Source of the DNA: Bianquea renquensis
GTDB taxonomy: Bacteria; Bacillota; Clostridia; Lachnospirales; Bianqueaceae
Assembly: GCF_014384895.1 (NCBI RefSeq)
Contig: NZ_JACRSQ010000007.1
Span: forward strand, 82,376 to 146,375
Direction of reading: 5' to 3'
Length of the DNA: 64,000 bases
Position 1 is the stretch's first letter, and the number at the start of each line of letters is the position of its first letter. This document shows, piece after piece, positions 45,237-52,820 of this stretch. The notes under the pieces were generated by a model. That model was not told where the DNA came from. It did no database searches and saw only the letters and a program-made list of their open reading frames with translations. Made by a program: the position numbers and the translations under genes.

Positions 45237-46558
45237 TATATGGAGCTATCATCATTTAGACATTTTTTGATTTTGGCCATGTGATTTTTCGTTCCACGGG
45301 AGATTTTATCATGTTTTCCAAAAATTTTTTCAGAACGTTGGACATATGTTAGAAAGTTTCCATTACCTTGATGTGCCCCCTTTTGAGAATAAAGCATGTA
45401 CAAATTTTTATTGCTTATACGTTTTTTGTTTTTGGTGTAGTGTTTTGATTTAACAATAAACCTTGCCTTTTTATACATTCTATAATAATATTTAGACAAA
45501 GTTTTATCCCTGATAGTAACAGTTTGACCATCAAAAGAGAATCCCAAGTAATTTAAAATGTTTTTTCCTTTTTCTACACCCTCTAAATATTCCGAACTTA
45601 TATTGGTTAATCGACAGTTACTAAAATAATATAACTGTGTTTTTTCATCTTGCAATTCTAATCCGCTTGTATTTTTAATTAAGTTTTGTATCCACCGAAG
45701 TTGCTCGGCAAATTGACCGTTAGGAGTGTGAGAAAACACAGCAATGAAATCGTCACTATACCGCATATATAGTCCCGAGAATGTATCCACATATTCTCTA
45801 AACTCTTTATCAAAATCAAGCATATAAATATTTGATAAGACCGCACTTATCGGTGAACCTTGTGGGATTCCGTAAGACTGATTATGCGGAAGAACATTAT
45901 CTATTTTATACTGTTTAAATTGTTGAGGTGTCAACACCTGCTCATAACTATTCAGTTTTTTAATGCCCGATCTGGAATCAGGAAGATTATTTAAAGACAA
46001 AAGACTTTCCAAGTTCCAAGTCGAATATTTAGTAATGTTTTTAAATATTGCGTAGTAATCACTTGGAAGCGAATTGCACTCTAATAAGTTGCATAATTGT
46101 CTTTTTAGATATTTGTGGTCGAGCCTATCAAAAAAATGTGTGAAGTCACCTACAACTATATAACATGGGGTATGACTGCGGATATAATCAAAAGCGATTT
46201 TAGAAAAGTGAACGTTGCTTTTATGTAAATCAGTGCGGTAAGCAACTGCGGAATCTGATATTTTATCAGCTATTACTCGCTGGTTATATTGTTCGTTTAG
46301 CAAATAAGCATAGTAAGCATAGATATAACGGTCTATGTGTGCCGCATAGCACAAATCTCTTGTTTTGGGCTTTACACCGTTTTTCTTGCTGTATTTATTA
46401 AATTTTTGCTGGTAATGAATGAAAGGATAAAAACCATGATGTTGAACCATGCTAGGAGTAGATATGTAATCCCAAACATATTTTAATGGTACTCTTTTAT
46501 CAAAATGGGAATAATACTTTGGCGAGGCATTTTTGCTTTTCCATTCGCTTAGCTCCAT
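45236..46558 (-). CDS. Reverse transcriptase, probable DRT2 (UG2)-like defence RT
   Basis: A stand-alone 440-residue reverse transcriptase. Motif A is VVGDFTHFFDRLDH (Asp138), motif B YGIPQGSPISAVLSNIYM (229-246), motif C YMRYSDDF (Asp269-270), motif D ELQDEKTQLYYF and motif E ILNYLGFSFDG (334-344). The C-terminal thumb is TLSKYYYRMYKKARF. The N-terminal stretch HIDRYIYAYYAYLLNEQYNQR ... AYRTDLHKSNVHFSKIAFDYI resembles defence-associated RTs, best DRT2. Retron motifs (VTG, NAxxH), maturase and group II features are absent. Start at 46558 is set by AGGAG 8 nt upstream. It is driven by a perfect consensus promoter and a structured leader of about 315 nt, and is opposite to the decayed element genes. 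Confidence 0.85.
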   Translation of the reverse strand: MELSEWKSKNASPKYYSHFDKRVPLKYVWDYISTPSMVQHHGFYPFIHYQQKFNKYSKKNGVKPKTRDLCYAAHIDRYIYAYYAYLLNEQYNQRVIADKISDSAVAYRTDLHKSNVHFSKIAFDYIRSHTPCYIVVGDFTHFFDRLDHKYLKRQLCNLLECNSLPSDYYAIFKNITKYSTWNLESLLSLNNLPDSRSGIKKLNSYEQVLTPQQFKQYKIDNVLPHNQSYGIPQGSPISAVLSNIYMLDFDKEFREYVDTFSGLYMRYSDDFIAVFSHTPNGQFAEQLRWIQNLIKNTSGLELQDEKTQLYYFSNCRLTNISSEYLEGVEKGKNILNYLGFSFDGQTVTIRDKTLSKYYYRMYKKARFIVKSKHYTKNKKRISNKNLYMLYSQKGAHQGNGNFLTYVQRSEKIFGKHDKISRGTKNHMAKIKKCLNDDSSI

Positions 46559-46874
46559 AAATATTTCTCCTAAATAGCGCAATACCCACTAGTACGGAGG
46601 GTAGTGTTCCTCAGCTAGCAGGTATACTTTCAAACATGGTATTCACTTTTTTACCGAAGTAAACTTGTGTTGGAATGCCAACTACCCAAAATCGCCCAAT
46701 CATAGATTATGTTATAATAATCTGGGAGGGAAGTCGAATCAACATTTACTTGTGTATATGGATTACAGTAAGCATCTTGCTGACCGACCGTCAAGCTTTC
46801 AAAGACATATCGAAAGAAATCTTTGCAAAGTTCTTGACAACAATCTCCAACACCTATACCCTTTTGTATAGGTC
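46559..46874 (-). ncRNA. Structured leader RNA of the reverse transcriptase, candidate cDNA template
   Basis: Between the predicted transcription start (about 46874) and the RT start codon lie about 315 nt without a conventional gene but with dense base pairing. A hairpin opens the transcript (CCTATAC/GTATAGG, 46853-46872). Further stems are GTCAAG/CTTGAC, AGATTAT/ATAATCT (46704-46723), GTTGG-CATT-CCAAC (46669-46682) and TTTAC-TTCG-GTAAA, a UUCG tetraloop (46650-46663). GGGTAGT/ACTACCC (46599-46605 with 46681-46687) closes the 3' domain. Leader RNAs in this position serve as template in DRT2 and DRT9 systems; that this one does is inference. Confidence 0.65.
46651..46872 (-). other. Start-less 73-codon open frame inside the RT leader
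   Basis: Reading the leader in its own direction, the frame from 46872 to 46654 has no stop for 73 codons, then TAA (46653-46651). It has no ATG or GTG and no ribosome-binding site. The translation looks protein-like (KDFFRYVFESLTVGQQDAY, PDYYNIIYDWAILGSW). The frame opens exactly at the predicted transcript 5' end and closes in the UUCG hairpin. This would fit a neo-type gene that only becomes a real gene after rolling-circle reverse transcription. Chance openness in a short region is the alternative. Confidence 0.45.
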
Positions 46875-46880
46875 ATCTCT

Positions 46881-46909
46881 ATTATAGCGTGTCAGTTGCT
46901 TGTTGTCAA
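46881..46909 (-). promoter_or_regulatory. Perfect consensus sigma-70/A promoter of the RT leader
   Basis: On the minus strand TTGACA (46909-46904), a 17-bp spacer and TATAAT (46886-46881) match the consensus at all twelve positions. Transcription should start near 46874. Full consensus is rare and suggests constant strong expression of the leader RNA. Confidence 0.88.
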
Positions 46910-47032
46910 TCATTTCTTGGTAAACTTTTCCCACGTCCCTTTCGTCACCCTCACTTTTCCGCTCTCCCACCTTTTCACGGCGCTGGCAGTAACGCCATGT
47001 ATTTTTCCAAACTGATATTGCGTCATTCCCAT
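46910..47032 (-). pseudogene. Short helix-turn-helix fragment upstream of the RT promoter
   Basis: A 40-residue frame, MGMTQYQFGKIHGVTASAVKRWESGKVRVTKGTWEKFTKK, is the helix-turn-helix part of an XRE/HigA-like regulator. A stop codon a few codons upstream of the ATG (RKIRKS before it fits the family) removes the normal N-terminus. Its own stop codon abuts the RT -35 box. It may be the stump of a chromosomal gene cut by island insertion, or a tiny regulator of the RT promoter. Confidence 0.5.
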
Positions 47033-47095
47033 GCTTTTACGAATCTTCCGTATCTATGCCTGTACTCATTTACTGCGCAGTTATGCGCGCTGTCC

Positions 47096-48469
47096 CTACT
47101 CTACCGCCGGCGCCGCCGGCTCTTCCTTATGTATAAATTTTCTTCGGACTACCAGATAACAGATTCCATGGACCGCCGCGGTGACAAACCATGAAACGGG
47201 ATAGGAGATGTACAGCATCGGAAGCGTGGGGTCCATGGCAAACAGGGTATAGAGCCAAAGGATTCGAAGTCCACAGGCGCCAGCCAGGGAAACGATCATC
47301 GGCATAATCGAGTATCCCAATCCCCGCAGACTTCCAACCATAACCTCCATCACGCCGCACAGGAAATAGGGAACGCAGACATAGGCCATCCGCAACATCC
47401 CATAGTGAATGATCTCCGCATCCGTGGAATAGATCCTCAACAGCGTATTGCCCAGCAGATATGCGCCACCCCCCAGGGCAACGCCGATAACGGTCACCAG
47501 CGCCAGACTGAGCAGAAGAACCTTCTCAATCCGCTTATATTGTTTTGCGCCCAAATTCTGACTTGTAAAGCTGAGGGTCGTCTGATGCACCGCATTCATG
47601 GAGACATAGACAAATCCCTCAATATTGGAGGCCGCCGTATTTCCAGCCATGACAGTGGAGCCAAAAGAATTGATTGAGGATTGGATTAGAACATTGGATA
47701 TCGAAAAAATTGCGCCCTGCATACCGGCTGGCAGACCGATTCTCACCATCTTCCCTAACTTGTCCATATGGATCCGCAGCTTTTTGAGATGCAGTTGATA
47801 GAGCCCTTGACTCCGAATCAGACAGTATACGATCAGCAGAGCGGATATGGCCTGGGAGATGATGGTCGCCGTTGCAACCCCTGCCACCCCCATAGAAAAG
47901 ACGATAACAAAAATCAAATTCAAGACAACATTGATGACACCTGCGACAAGCAGAAAATATAGGGGGCGCTTCGTATCGCCCACAGCCCGAAGTATGGCGC
48001 TTCCAAAATTATACAACATATTGACCGGCATACCGATAAAGTATATCCGCATGTAGAGGGATGACTGCTCGATTACGTCGTCCGGTGTTCCCATCAGATG
48101 TAAAAGCGGCTCCGCCACAACGAGACCGATCACAACCAAAATCGCTCCGCCGATAACGCTAGCTAAGATCGACGTGTGGATTGTCTCGCTCAGATCCTCC
48201 CCCTGATGCGCCCCATAGTATCGGGCAACCAAAACGTTGGTTCCAACAGATAATCCGATGAATAGATTGACAATCAAATTGATTAGAGCTCCAGTGGAGC
48301 CGACGGCTGCCAGAGCCTGATTTCCGGCAAACTTCCCGACAACTATAATATCCGCCGCATTGAATAGAAGTTGCAAAATACTCGATACCATCAACGGCAG
48401 TGCGAAAAGAATCATTTTACCTAAAAGAGGCCCGCTGCACATATCCATTTCATACGATTTTTGTCCCAC
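47096..48469 (-). CDS. MATE-family efflux transporter
   Basis: The 457-residue protein has twelve membrane segments in two homologous halves. It starts with the typical MGQKSYEMDMCSGPLLGKMILFALPLMVSSILQLLFNAADIIVVGKFAGNQALAAVGSTG, the NorM/DinF-like pattern of cation-coupled multidrug exporters. Substrate is unknown. The GTG start has a weak, distant ribosome-binding site (AAAGGA), so an ATG seven codons in is possible. It lies just outside the mobile island. Confidence 0.9.
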   Translation of the reverse strand: MGQKSYEMDMCSGPLLGKMILFALPLMVSSILQLLFNAADIIVVGKFAGNQALAAVGSTGALINLIVNLFIGLSVGTNVLVARYYGAHQGEDLSETIHTSILASVIGGAILVVIGLVVAEPLLHLMGTPDDVIEQSSLYMRIYFIGMPVNMLYNFGSAILRAVGDTKRPLYFLLVAGVINVVLNLIFVIVFSMGVAGVATATIISQAISALLIVYCLIRSQGLYQLHLKKLRIHMDKLGKMVRIGLPAGMQGAIFSISNVLIQSSINSFGSTVMAGNTAASNIEGFVYVSMNAVHQTTLSFTSQNLGAKQYKRIEKVLLLSLALVTVIGVALGGGAYLLGNTLLRIYSTDAEIIHYGMLRMAYVCVPYFLCGVMEVMVGSLRGLGYSIMPMIVSLAGACGLRILWLYTLFAMDPTLPMLYISYPVSWFVTAAVHGICYLVVRRKFIHKEEPAAPAVE

Positions 48470-48633
48470 TTGTCATTCGATTCCTTTCTAAGATCAAATC
48501 GATTTTATATCGCATGCCTGTTATTCGCAGACGCTGATTTCTATATTATACGACTCCTTTCGACTTTTGGCAACCGCCAAACTATCCAATAACCTCCTCA
48601 AAATATCTGATAATTTGGAATCTTTACGAAGCT

Positions 48634-49710
48634 CTAAATTATCTCCAGGTAATCCCGGTCCGGCAGAGATGGGAATGTTGCATTGACCCGATCCTGATAC
48701 CAGAATGCCACTGAGGATATATCATCCTGCAAGGGCAAATACCGGCCGCCGCTGCGCCAGCCCAGCGCCTGGATCGTGACACGGATATCCTCGTCAAAAT
48801 AGACAGGATCACAGATATGCCAGCGATATAGGGAAAAACGCTGCTGCGATTGATAGGTTCCATCGGGCCGCTGAACCTTATGTAGGCCACTGTATGGCGT
48901 AGTGAACTCTGTGTACTGCCCTCCAATATCAAAGTTGTAGGCGCCACAAAAATAATCTTCCGTCCCTGTTCCGCAGATGGTTGGGTAGTCCGTATCGCCA
49001 TCAAGATAGAACTTGATTTCCCCTTCCCCCCACCAACCATTATTGTTAACGCCCCAATAAAGATATGTCCCAACATACTGTCCTTTTCCGTGGACATCAT
49101 CCAAAATCGTATACACCTCTTTATAGGGAAGCGGATTGACTCTTCGAAATTGAGCGTGGAAATAGGCGCAGTCCTCGGGCAGATCTGTGAGAATATAATC
49201 AATCTGATAAAAGACAGTAATGCGCTCTGTATAGATGTTCTCCAGCGTCATCCGGCAATGTTTGTGAAAAGGCATTTCCCAGTAGCAGTTGAAGGCTCCC
49301 TTTGGATTGACGCAGACCGCCAGCGAGGAATAGGGAACGCAGTGGCTGGAATCTGAGCTTCCGAAAAAATCACCCAGCGGCGTCTCGATGGACGGTTTAT
49401 CATTTCCATCCCAATAGGTGCGGAGGATAAGGGTTCGATCCCTCTGCAGGGATTCTACAATCCAGATATGTTTGATAACCCCAGGACCTTCAATATCCGC
49501 CAACTCCGCCGTTTCTCCCGGTTCAATATGGATACAGGGCGATACTTTCCAGCCAACCCCCAGATCGCGGGCACTGCCAGTGCCCTCTTCGGGCACGGCC
49601 CTACCGCCGCCGCCCTTCTCCCCCTTAAAATTTTCCGCGCTGATCGACCTGGACTTCGCCGTGGAGAGCCGGGCAATATTGTGCAGTGAACTTCCCAAGC
49701 CATTTACCAT
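48634..49710 (-). CDS. GH172 family (DUF2961) glycoside hydrolase-like enzyme
   Basis: The 358-residue protein is a DUF2961 domain, the family now classed as GH172, which includes fructose-dianhydride- and arabinofuranoside-acting enzymes. Recognisable stretches are DIEGPGVIKHIWIV, LRTYWDGNDKPSIETPLGDFFG, NCYWEMPFHKHCRMTLEN, GWWGEGEIKFYLDGDTDYPTICGTGTEDYFCGAYNF and ALGWRSGGRYLPLQDDISSVAFWYQ. There is no signal peptide, so it acts inside the cell on imported oligosaccharide. Start at 49710 has AAGGAGG. It is divergent from an AraC regulator that probably controls it. Confidence 0.88.
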   Translation of the reverse strand: MVNGLGSSLHNIARLSTAKSRSISAENFKGEKGGGGRAVPEEGTGSARDLGVGWKVSPCIHIEPGETAELADIEGPGVIKHIWIVESLQRDRTLILRTYWDGNDKPSIETPLGDFFGSSDSSHCVPYSSLAVCVNPKGAFNCYWEMPFHKHCRMTLENIYTERITVFYQIDYILTDLPEDCAYFHAQFRRVNPLPYKEVYTILDDVHGKGQYVGTYLYWGVNNNGWWGEGEIKFYLDGDTDYPTICGTGTEDYFCGAYNFDIGGQYTEFTTPYSGLHKVQRPDGTYQSQQRFSLYRWHICDPVYFDEDIRVTIQALGWRSGGRYLPLQDDISSVAFWYQDRVNATFPSLPDRDYLEII

Positions 49711-49758
49711 TTCGTATTCCTCCTTCACAGTTTTCCTTTATTTTATACGGAACCCGTG

Positions 49759-49764
49759 GTATAA
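49759..49764 (+). promoter_or_regulatory. Probable -10 box in the GH172/AraC divergent gap
   Basis: TATAAT occurs in GGTATAATAAATACC (about 49757-49771), itself an imperfect palindrome, in the 114-bp divergent gap. The strand served cannot be told with certainty. Confidence 0.4.
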
Positions 49765-49824
49765 TAAATACCATATTTTGTGCTGCTATTTATCAATTCT
49801 TGCAAAGAAGGAAGAAAGCTTCTG

Positions 49825-50712
49825 ATGAATCTAAATGTGATCGCTCCCTATATCCGAGTGGCCATGCGCTCGAATCTTAAAGTCCCCTTTACCCTGCGGC
49901 AGCGAATTATTTTTGACTATGAGCTGATTCTGCTGGAGCAAGGCAGCTGGGATCTTACCGTAGATGGATGCCAGTATCGGTGTAACCCCTCCGACATTAT
50001 TTTGCTGCGTCCGAATCAGCAGCATGAGATCCACAGCGTCGGAGACATTCCCATATCACAGCCCCATATTCACTTTGATATGTGGTATGACGAGTACAGC
50101 GAACAAGTGTATGTCTCCTACAAAAATCGGGATGGATTTACACCGGAGGAATTGCGGATGATCCGCCCAGATCTATTTCAGGGGGAAGCCCTGTCCACAC
50201 CTCTGCTCCACATCCCAGACCTAGACTATTTTAAGTGGCTTTTTTTTGATATCCTTGACATTTTTGCGTCAAAAAAGAGTTTGTATCCCCTGGCCTACCG
50301 CGCGAAATTCATTCAACTTTTGCAGTATATCTTAAAAGAAAATCTGCCGGACATGGAACTTGATGAGGCCTCCTCGGATGTGTCAGATATCCGTTTTATC
50401 AAAGAGTACATCGACAACAACTGCGCCAATGCCATCTCCCTAGAATCTTTAGCGCTCCAATTTCATTACGATAAATATTATCTATCCAAAAAATTTCGAG
50501 CGACCTACGGCATACCGGTGATTCAATACTATCATCACGTTCGGGTGAACGCAGCTAAGGAGCTTCTCCTACAGACTCACTCTGTCACAAAAACAGCATT
50601 CCTCCTGTCGTTCCCGTCCATCTACGCCTTCAGCCGATTCTTCAAAACAATGACTGGCCTGTCTCCCGCCAGCTATATGAAAGCCCACGATGAATTTCGC
50701 CCTAACCCATAA
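49825..50712 (+). CDS. AraC-family transcriptional regulator
   Basis: The 295-residue protein has an N-terminal cupin sugar-sensing domain (about 25-140: ELILLEQGSWDLTVDGCQYRCNPSDIILLRPNQQHEIHS) and two C-terminal helix-turn-helix motifs (SLESLALQFHYDKYYLSKKFRATYGIPVIQYYHHVRVNAAKELLLQTHSVTKTAFLLSFPSIYAFSRFFKTMTGLSPASYM). It is divergently transcribed from the GH172 gene and is the likely local activator. Start at 49825 chosen for AAGGAAG about 10 nt upstream. Confidence 0.9.
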   Translation: MNLNVIAPYIRVAMRSNLKVPFTLRQRIIFDYELILLEQGSWDLTVDGCQYRCNPSDIILLRPNQQHEIHSVGDIPISQPHIHFDMWYDEYSEQVYVSYKNRDGFTPEELRMIRPDLFQGEALSTPLLHIPDLDYFKWLFFDILDIFASKKSLYPLAYRAKFIQLLQYILKENLPDMELDEASSDVSDIRFIKEYIDNNCANAISLESLALQFHYDKYYLSKKFRATYGIPVIQYYHHVRVNAAKELLLQTHSVTKTAFLLSFPSIYAFSRFFKTMTGLSPASYMKAHDEFRPNP

Positions 50713-50736
50713 CAAAAGTCAAGGCACTATGCAGAA

Positions 50737-50763
50737 AACCGGAAGATACGGGATCTTCCGGTT
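50737..50763 (-). terminator. Terminator of the rnf operon
   Basis: A perfect 11-bp stem AACCGGAAGAT/ATCTTCCGGTT, followed on the minus strand by TTTTC. It lies between convergent araC and rnfB. Confidence 0.85.
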
Positions 50764-50795
50764 ACCACACTCAGCACAAGTTTCGTTCACAATCC

Positions 50796-51590
50796 TCAAC
50801 ACCGGGCAATGACGTTAGACGGACATTTCTCCATGCAAAGTCCACATTGAGTACACAGAGAGGCATCAATGCGGGCTACGTTTCCTTCCATGGCAATGGC
50901 TCCGGAGGGACAGGTTTTGACACACAAGGTGCAGCCAAGACATCCTGCCTGGCACAGCGCCTTCACGTCCCGGCCGCGGTCCTGTCCAGAACAGGCAACC
51001 CGCACTCTCTGGGATTGTGGGATCAGCCGTATAACATTTTTGGGACAGGCCGACACGCAAGCGCCGCATCCAACACATTTGGATTCGTCAACTTTCGCGA
51101 TGCCATTCGTCACATGGACGGCATCGAATTGGCAGACATCAACGCAGCATCCAAAGCCCAAACAGCCATATTCACAGGATTTAGGGCCTTTGCCTGGAAT
51201 CACGGAAGCCTCTATGCAACTTTTGATGCCGCTGTAGGCCAGCTTTTGATAGGCGACATCGAAGGTTCCACTGCACTGAACGAAGGCAACCATCTTCTCT
51301 TTTTGCGTCACCTCCACTCCCATAACCTGTGCCAACTGCGCTGATACAGACGCACCGCCAACAGGACATGCATCCAAGGAGGCGCTATCTTCCACAATCG
51401 CCCTGGCGTAGGCATCACAGCCGGCATACCCACAGCCGCCGCAGTTAGCACCTGGCAGACAGCCGCGAAGCTGCGGGATCCGTTCATCCTGCTTGACTGC
51501 AAATTTCTTTGCGGCGAAACCCAGGACGACTCCAAAAATCAATCCCAGCACTCCCAATATAAGAATCGGGATTAATACATTGACAAACAT
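50796..51590 (-). CDS. rnfB: Ion-translocating ferredoxin:NAD oxidoreductase subunit B
   Basis: RnfB accepts electrons from ferredoxin. The 264-residue protein has one N-terminal membrane helix, then a CLPGANCGGCGYAGC [4Fe-4S] site. Three or more ferredoxin-type clusters follow (CLGFGCCVDVCQ, CVGCGACVSACPKNV, CLGCTLCVKTCPSGAI, CTQCGLCMEKCPSNVI). It is the last gene of rnfCDGEAB, the usual Clostridia order with RnfB extended by extra clusters. Confidence 0.95.
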   Translation of the reverse strand: MFVNVLIPILILGVLGLIFGVVLGFAAKKFAVKQDERIPQLRGCLPGANCGGCGYAGCDAYARAIVEDSASLDACPVGGASVSAQLAQVMGVEVTQKEKMVAFVQCSGTFDVAYQKLAYSGIKSCIEASVIPGKGPKSCEYGCLGFGCCVDVCQFDAVHVTNGIAKVDESKCVGCGACVSACPKNVIRLIPQSQRVRVACSGQDRGRDVKALCQAGCLGCTLCVKTCPSGAIAMEGNVARIDASLCTQCGLCMEKCPSNVIARC

Positions 51591-51605
51591 GACGCGACTC
51601 CCCTC

Positions 51606-52181
51606 CTATATCAGTCCCTGAAATCCCAGAAATGCAATCGCCATCAGCCCCGCTGTGATCAGCGCGATGGGAAAGCCCTCAAACGCCTTCAGAATCTTAT
51701 TATGCTGCGTCCTCTCCCGGATACCGGCAAAGAGAACGATTCCCATGGTAAAGCCAATGGCGGCAGAAAATCCGCTGACAACACTCTCTAATAAGGTGTA
51801 CTTTGACTGCATGTTGATCACGGCCACACCCAGCACCGCACAGTTCGTCGTGATCAGGGGCAGATACACTCCCAATGCCGAATACAGCGAAGGACTCACC
51901 TTTTGAATGACCATCTCCACAAACTGTACCAGGGATGCGATGACGAGAATGAAGGCGATGGTGTATAGATATTCTTTCTGCGTTGGCACTAAAATCCAGT
52001 TATACACCATATACGAAAACGCCGACGCCAGCGTCATGACAAAGGTGACAGCCATTCCCATTCCCAGCGCCGTCTCAATCTTTTTCGAAACGCCGAGAAA
52101 AGGGCAAATCCCTAAAAATCGGGATAACACAAAATTGTTGACAAAGACAGAGCTGACTATGATGACCAGTAATGTAGGCAT
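51606..52181 (-). CDS. rnfA: Rnf complex subunit A (integral membrane)
   Basis: The 191-residue protein has six membrane segments. FLGICPFLGVSKKIETALGMGMAVTFVMTLAS near the start and LPLITTNCAVLGVAVIN in the middle are RnfA/NqrE hallmarks; the cysteines help hold a [2Fe-2S] centre between RnfA and RnfE. It starts 3 bp after rnfE ends. Confidence 0.95.
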   Translation of the reverse strand: MPTLLVIIVSSVFVNNFVLSRFLGICPFLGVSKKIETALGMGMAVTFVMTLASAFSYMVYNWILVPTQKEYLYTIAFILVIASLVQFVEMVIQKVSPSLYSALGVYLPLITTNCAVLGVAVINMQSKYTLLESVVSGFSAAIGFTMGIVLFAGIRERTQHNKILKAFEGFPIALITAGLMAIAFLGFQGLI

Positions 52182-52184
52182 TCC

Positions 52185-52820
52185 TTACTCCTCCTTTTCC
52201 GCAGCGCGCTCACCTGCTTTTGTCTCTCGGCGGGATCTCAGGTGATTAAAGATGGCGAGTAGGATTCCAAGGACAAGGAATCCCCCTGGGGCCATGATCA
52301 TAATGACGGCAGGTTGAAAGGAAGCCGGCGTGATTTTCATCCCGAAAAAGGAGCCCGCGCCTAACAGTTCGCGGATGACCCCCAACACGGTTAAGGCAAT
52401 GGTGAATCCTAATCCCATGCCCAGGCCATCAAAAACCGACGCCAGAGGCGGATTTTTGGAGGCATAGGCCTCTGCCCGGCCAAGAATAATACAGTTGACA
52501 ACAATCAAGGGGATATAGAGGCCGAGAGATTGATACAAGGTATCATAGAAGAAGGCTTGTAGGAGAAGATCGATGACCGTGACAAAGGTGGCGATGATGA
52601 CGACAAAAGCCGGGATTCGAATTTTATCAGGGATCACTTTGCGAAGCAGAGAGATAACAAGATTCGAACCCATCAGGACCGCGGTCACAGACAGCCCCAT
52701 GCCGAGACCGTTGATTGCCGATGTGGTCACGGCTAGGGTGGGACACATGCCTAACACTTGAACAAAGGTAGGATTCTCATCGAGAATTCCCTTTTTTAAG
52801 TTCGACAGCAGCGTGGACAT
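52185..52820 (-). CDS. rnfE: Rnf complex subunit E (integral membrane)
   Basis: The 211-residue protein is paralogous to RnfA. It has six membrane segments, VLGMCPTLAVTTSAINGLGMGLSVTAVLMGSN and YIPLIVVNCIILGRAEAYASKN, matching RnfE/NqrD. A charged tail ends in GERAAEKEE. It is directly coupled to rnfG, whose stop codon abuts the start. Confidence 0.95.
   Translation of the reverse strand: MSTLLSNLKKGILDENPTFVQVLGMCPTLAVTTSAINGLGMGLSVTAVLMGSNLVISLLRKVIPDKIRIPAFVVIIATFVTVIDLLLQAFFYDTLYQSLGLYIPLIVVNCIILGRAEAYASKNPPLASVFDGLGMGLGFTIALTVLGVIRELLGAGSFFGMKITPASFQPAVIMIMAPGGFLVLGILLAIFNHLRSRRETKAGERAAEKEE

Noticed and set aside
45236..46558. Group II intron-encoded protein
   Set aside because: There is no maturase or endonuclease domain, and no domain V/VI-like stem next to the gene.
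46665..46887. Two ATG-started plus-strand frames (46665-46871 and 46675-46887) opposite the RT leader
   Set aside because: They have no ribosome-binding site and run against a strong promoter and structured leader. They are antisense images of a stop-poor region, though a second-strand role in a cDNA system cannot be excluded.
45236..46909. Retron
   Set aside because: The RT lacks the VTG and NAxxH retron motifs, and I could not find the paired outer repeats and branching G of an msr-msd RNA.
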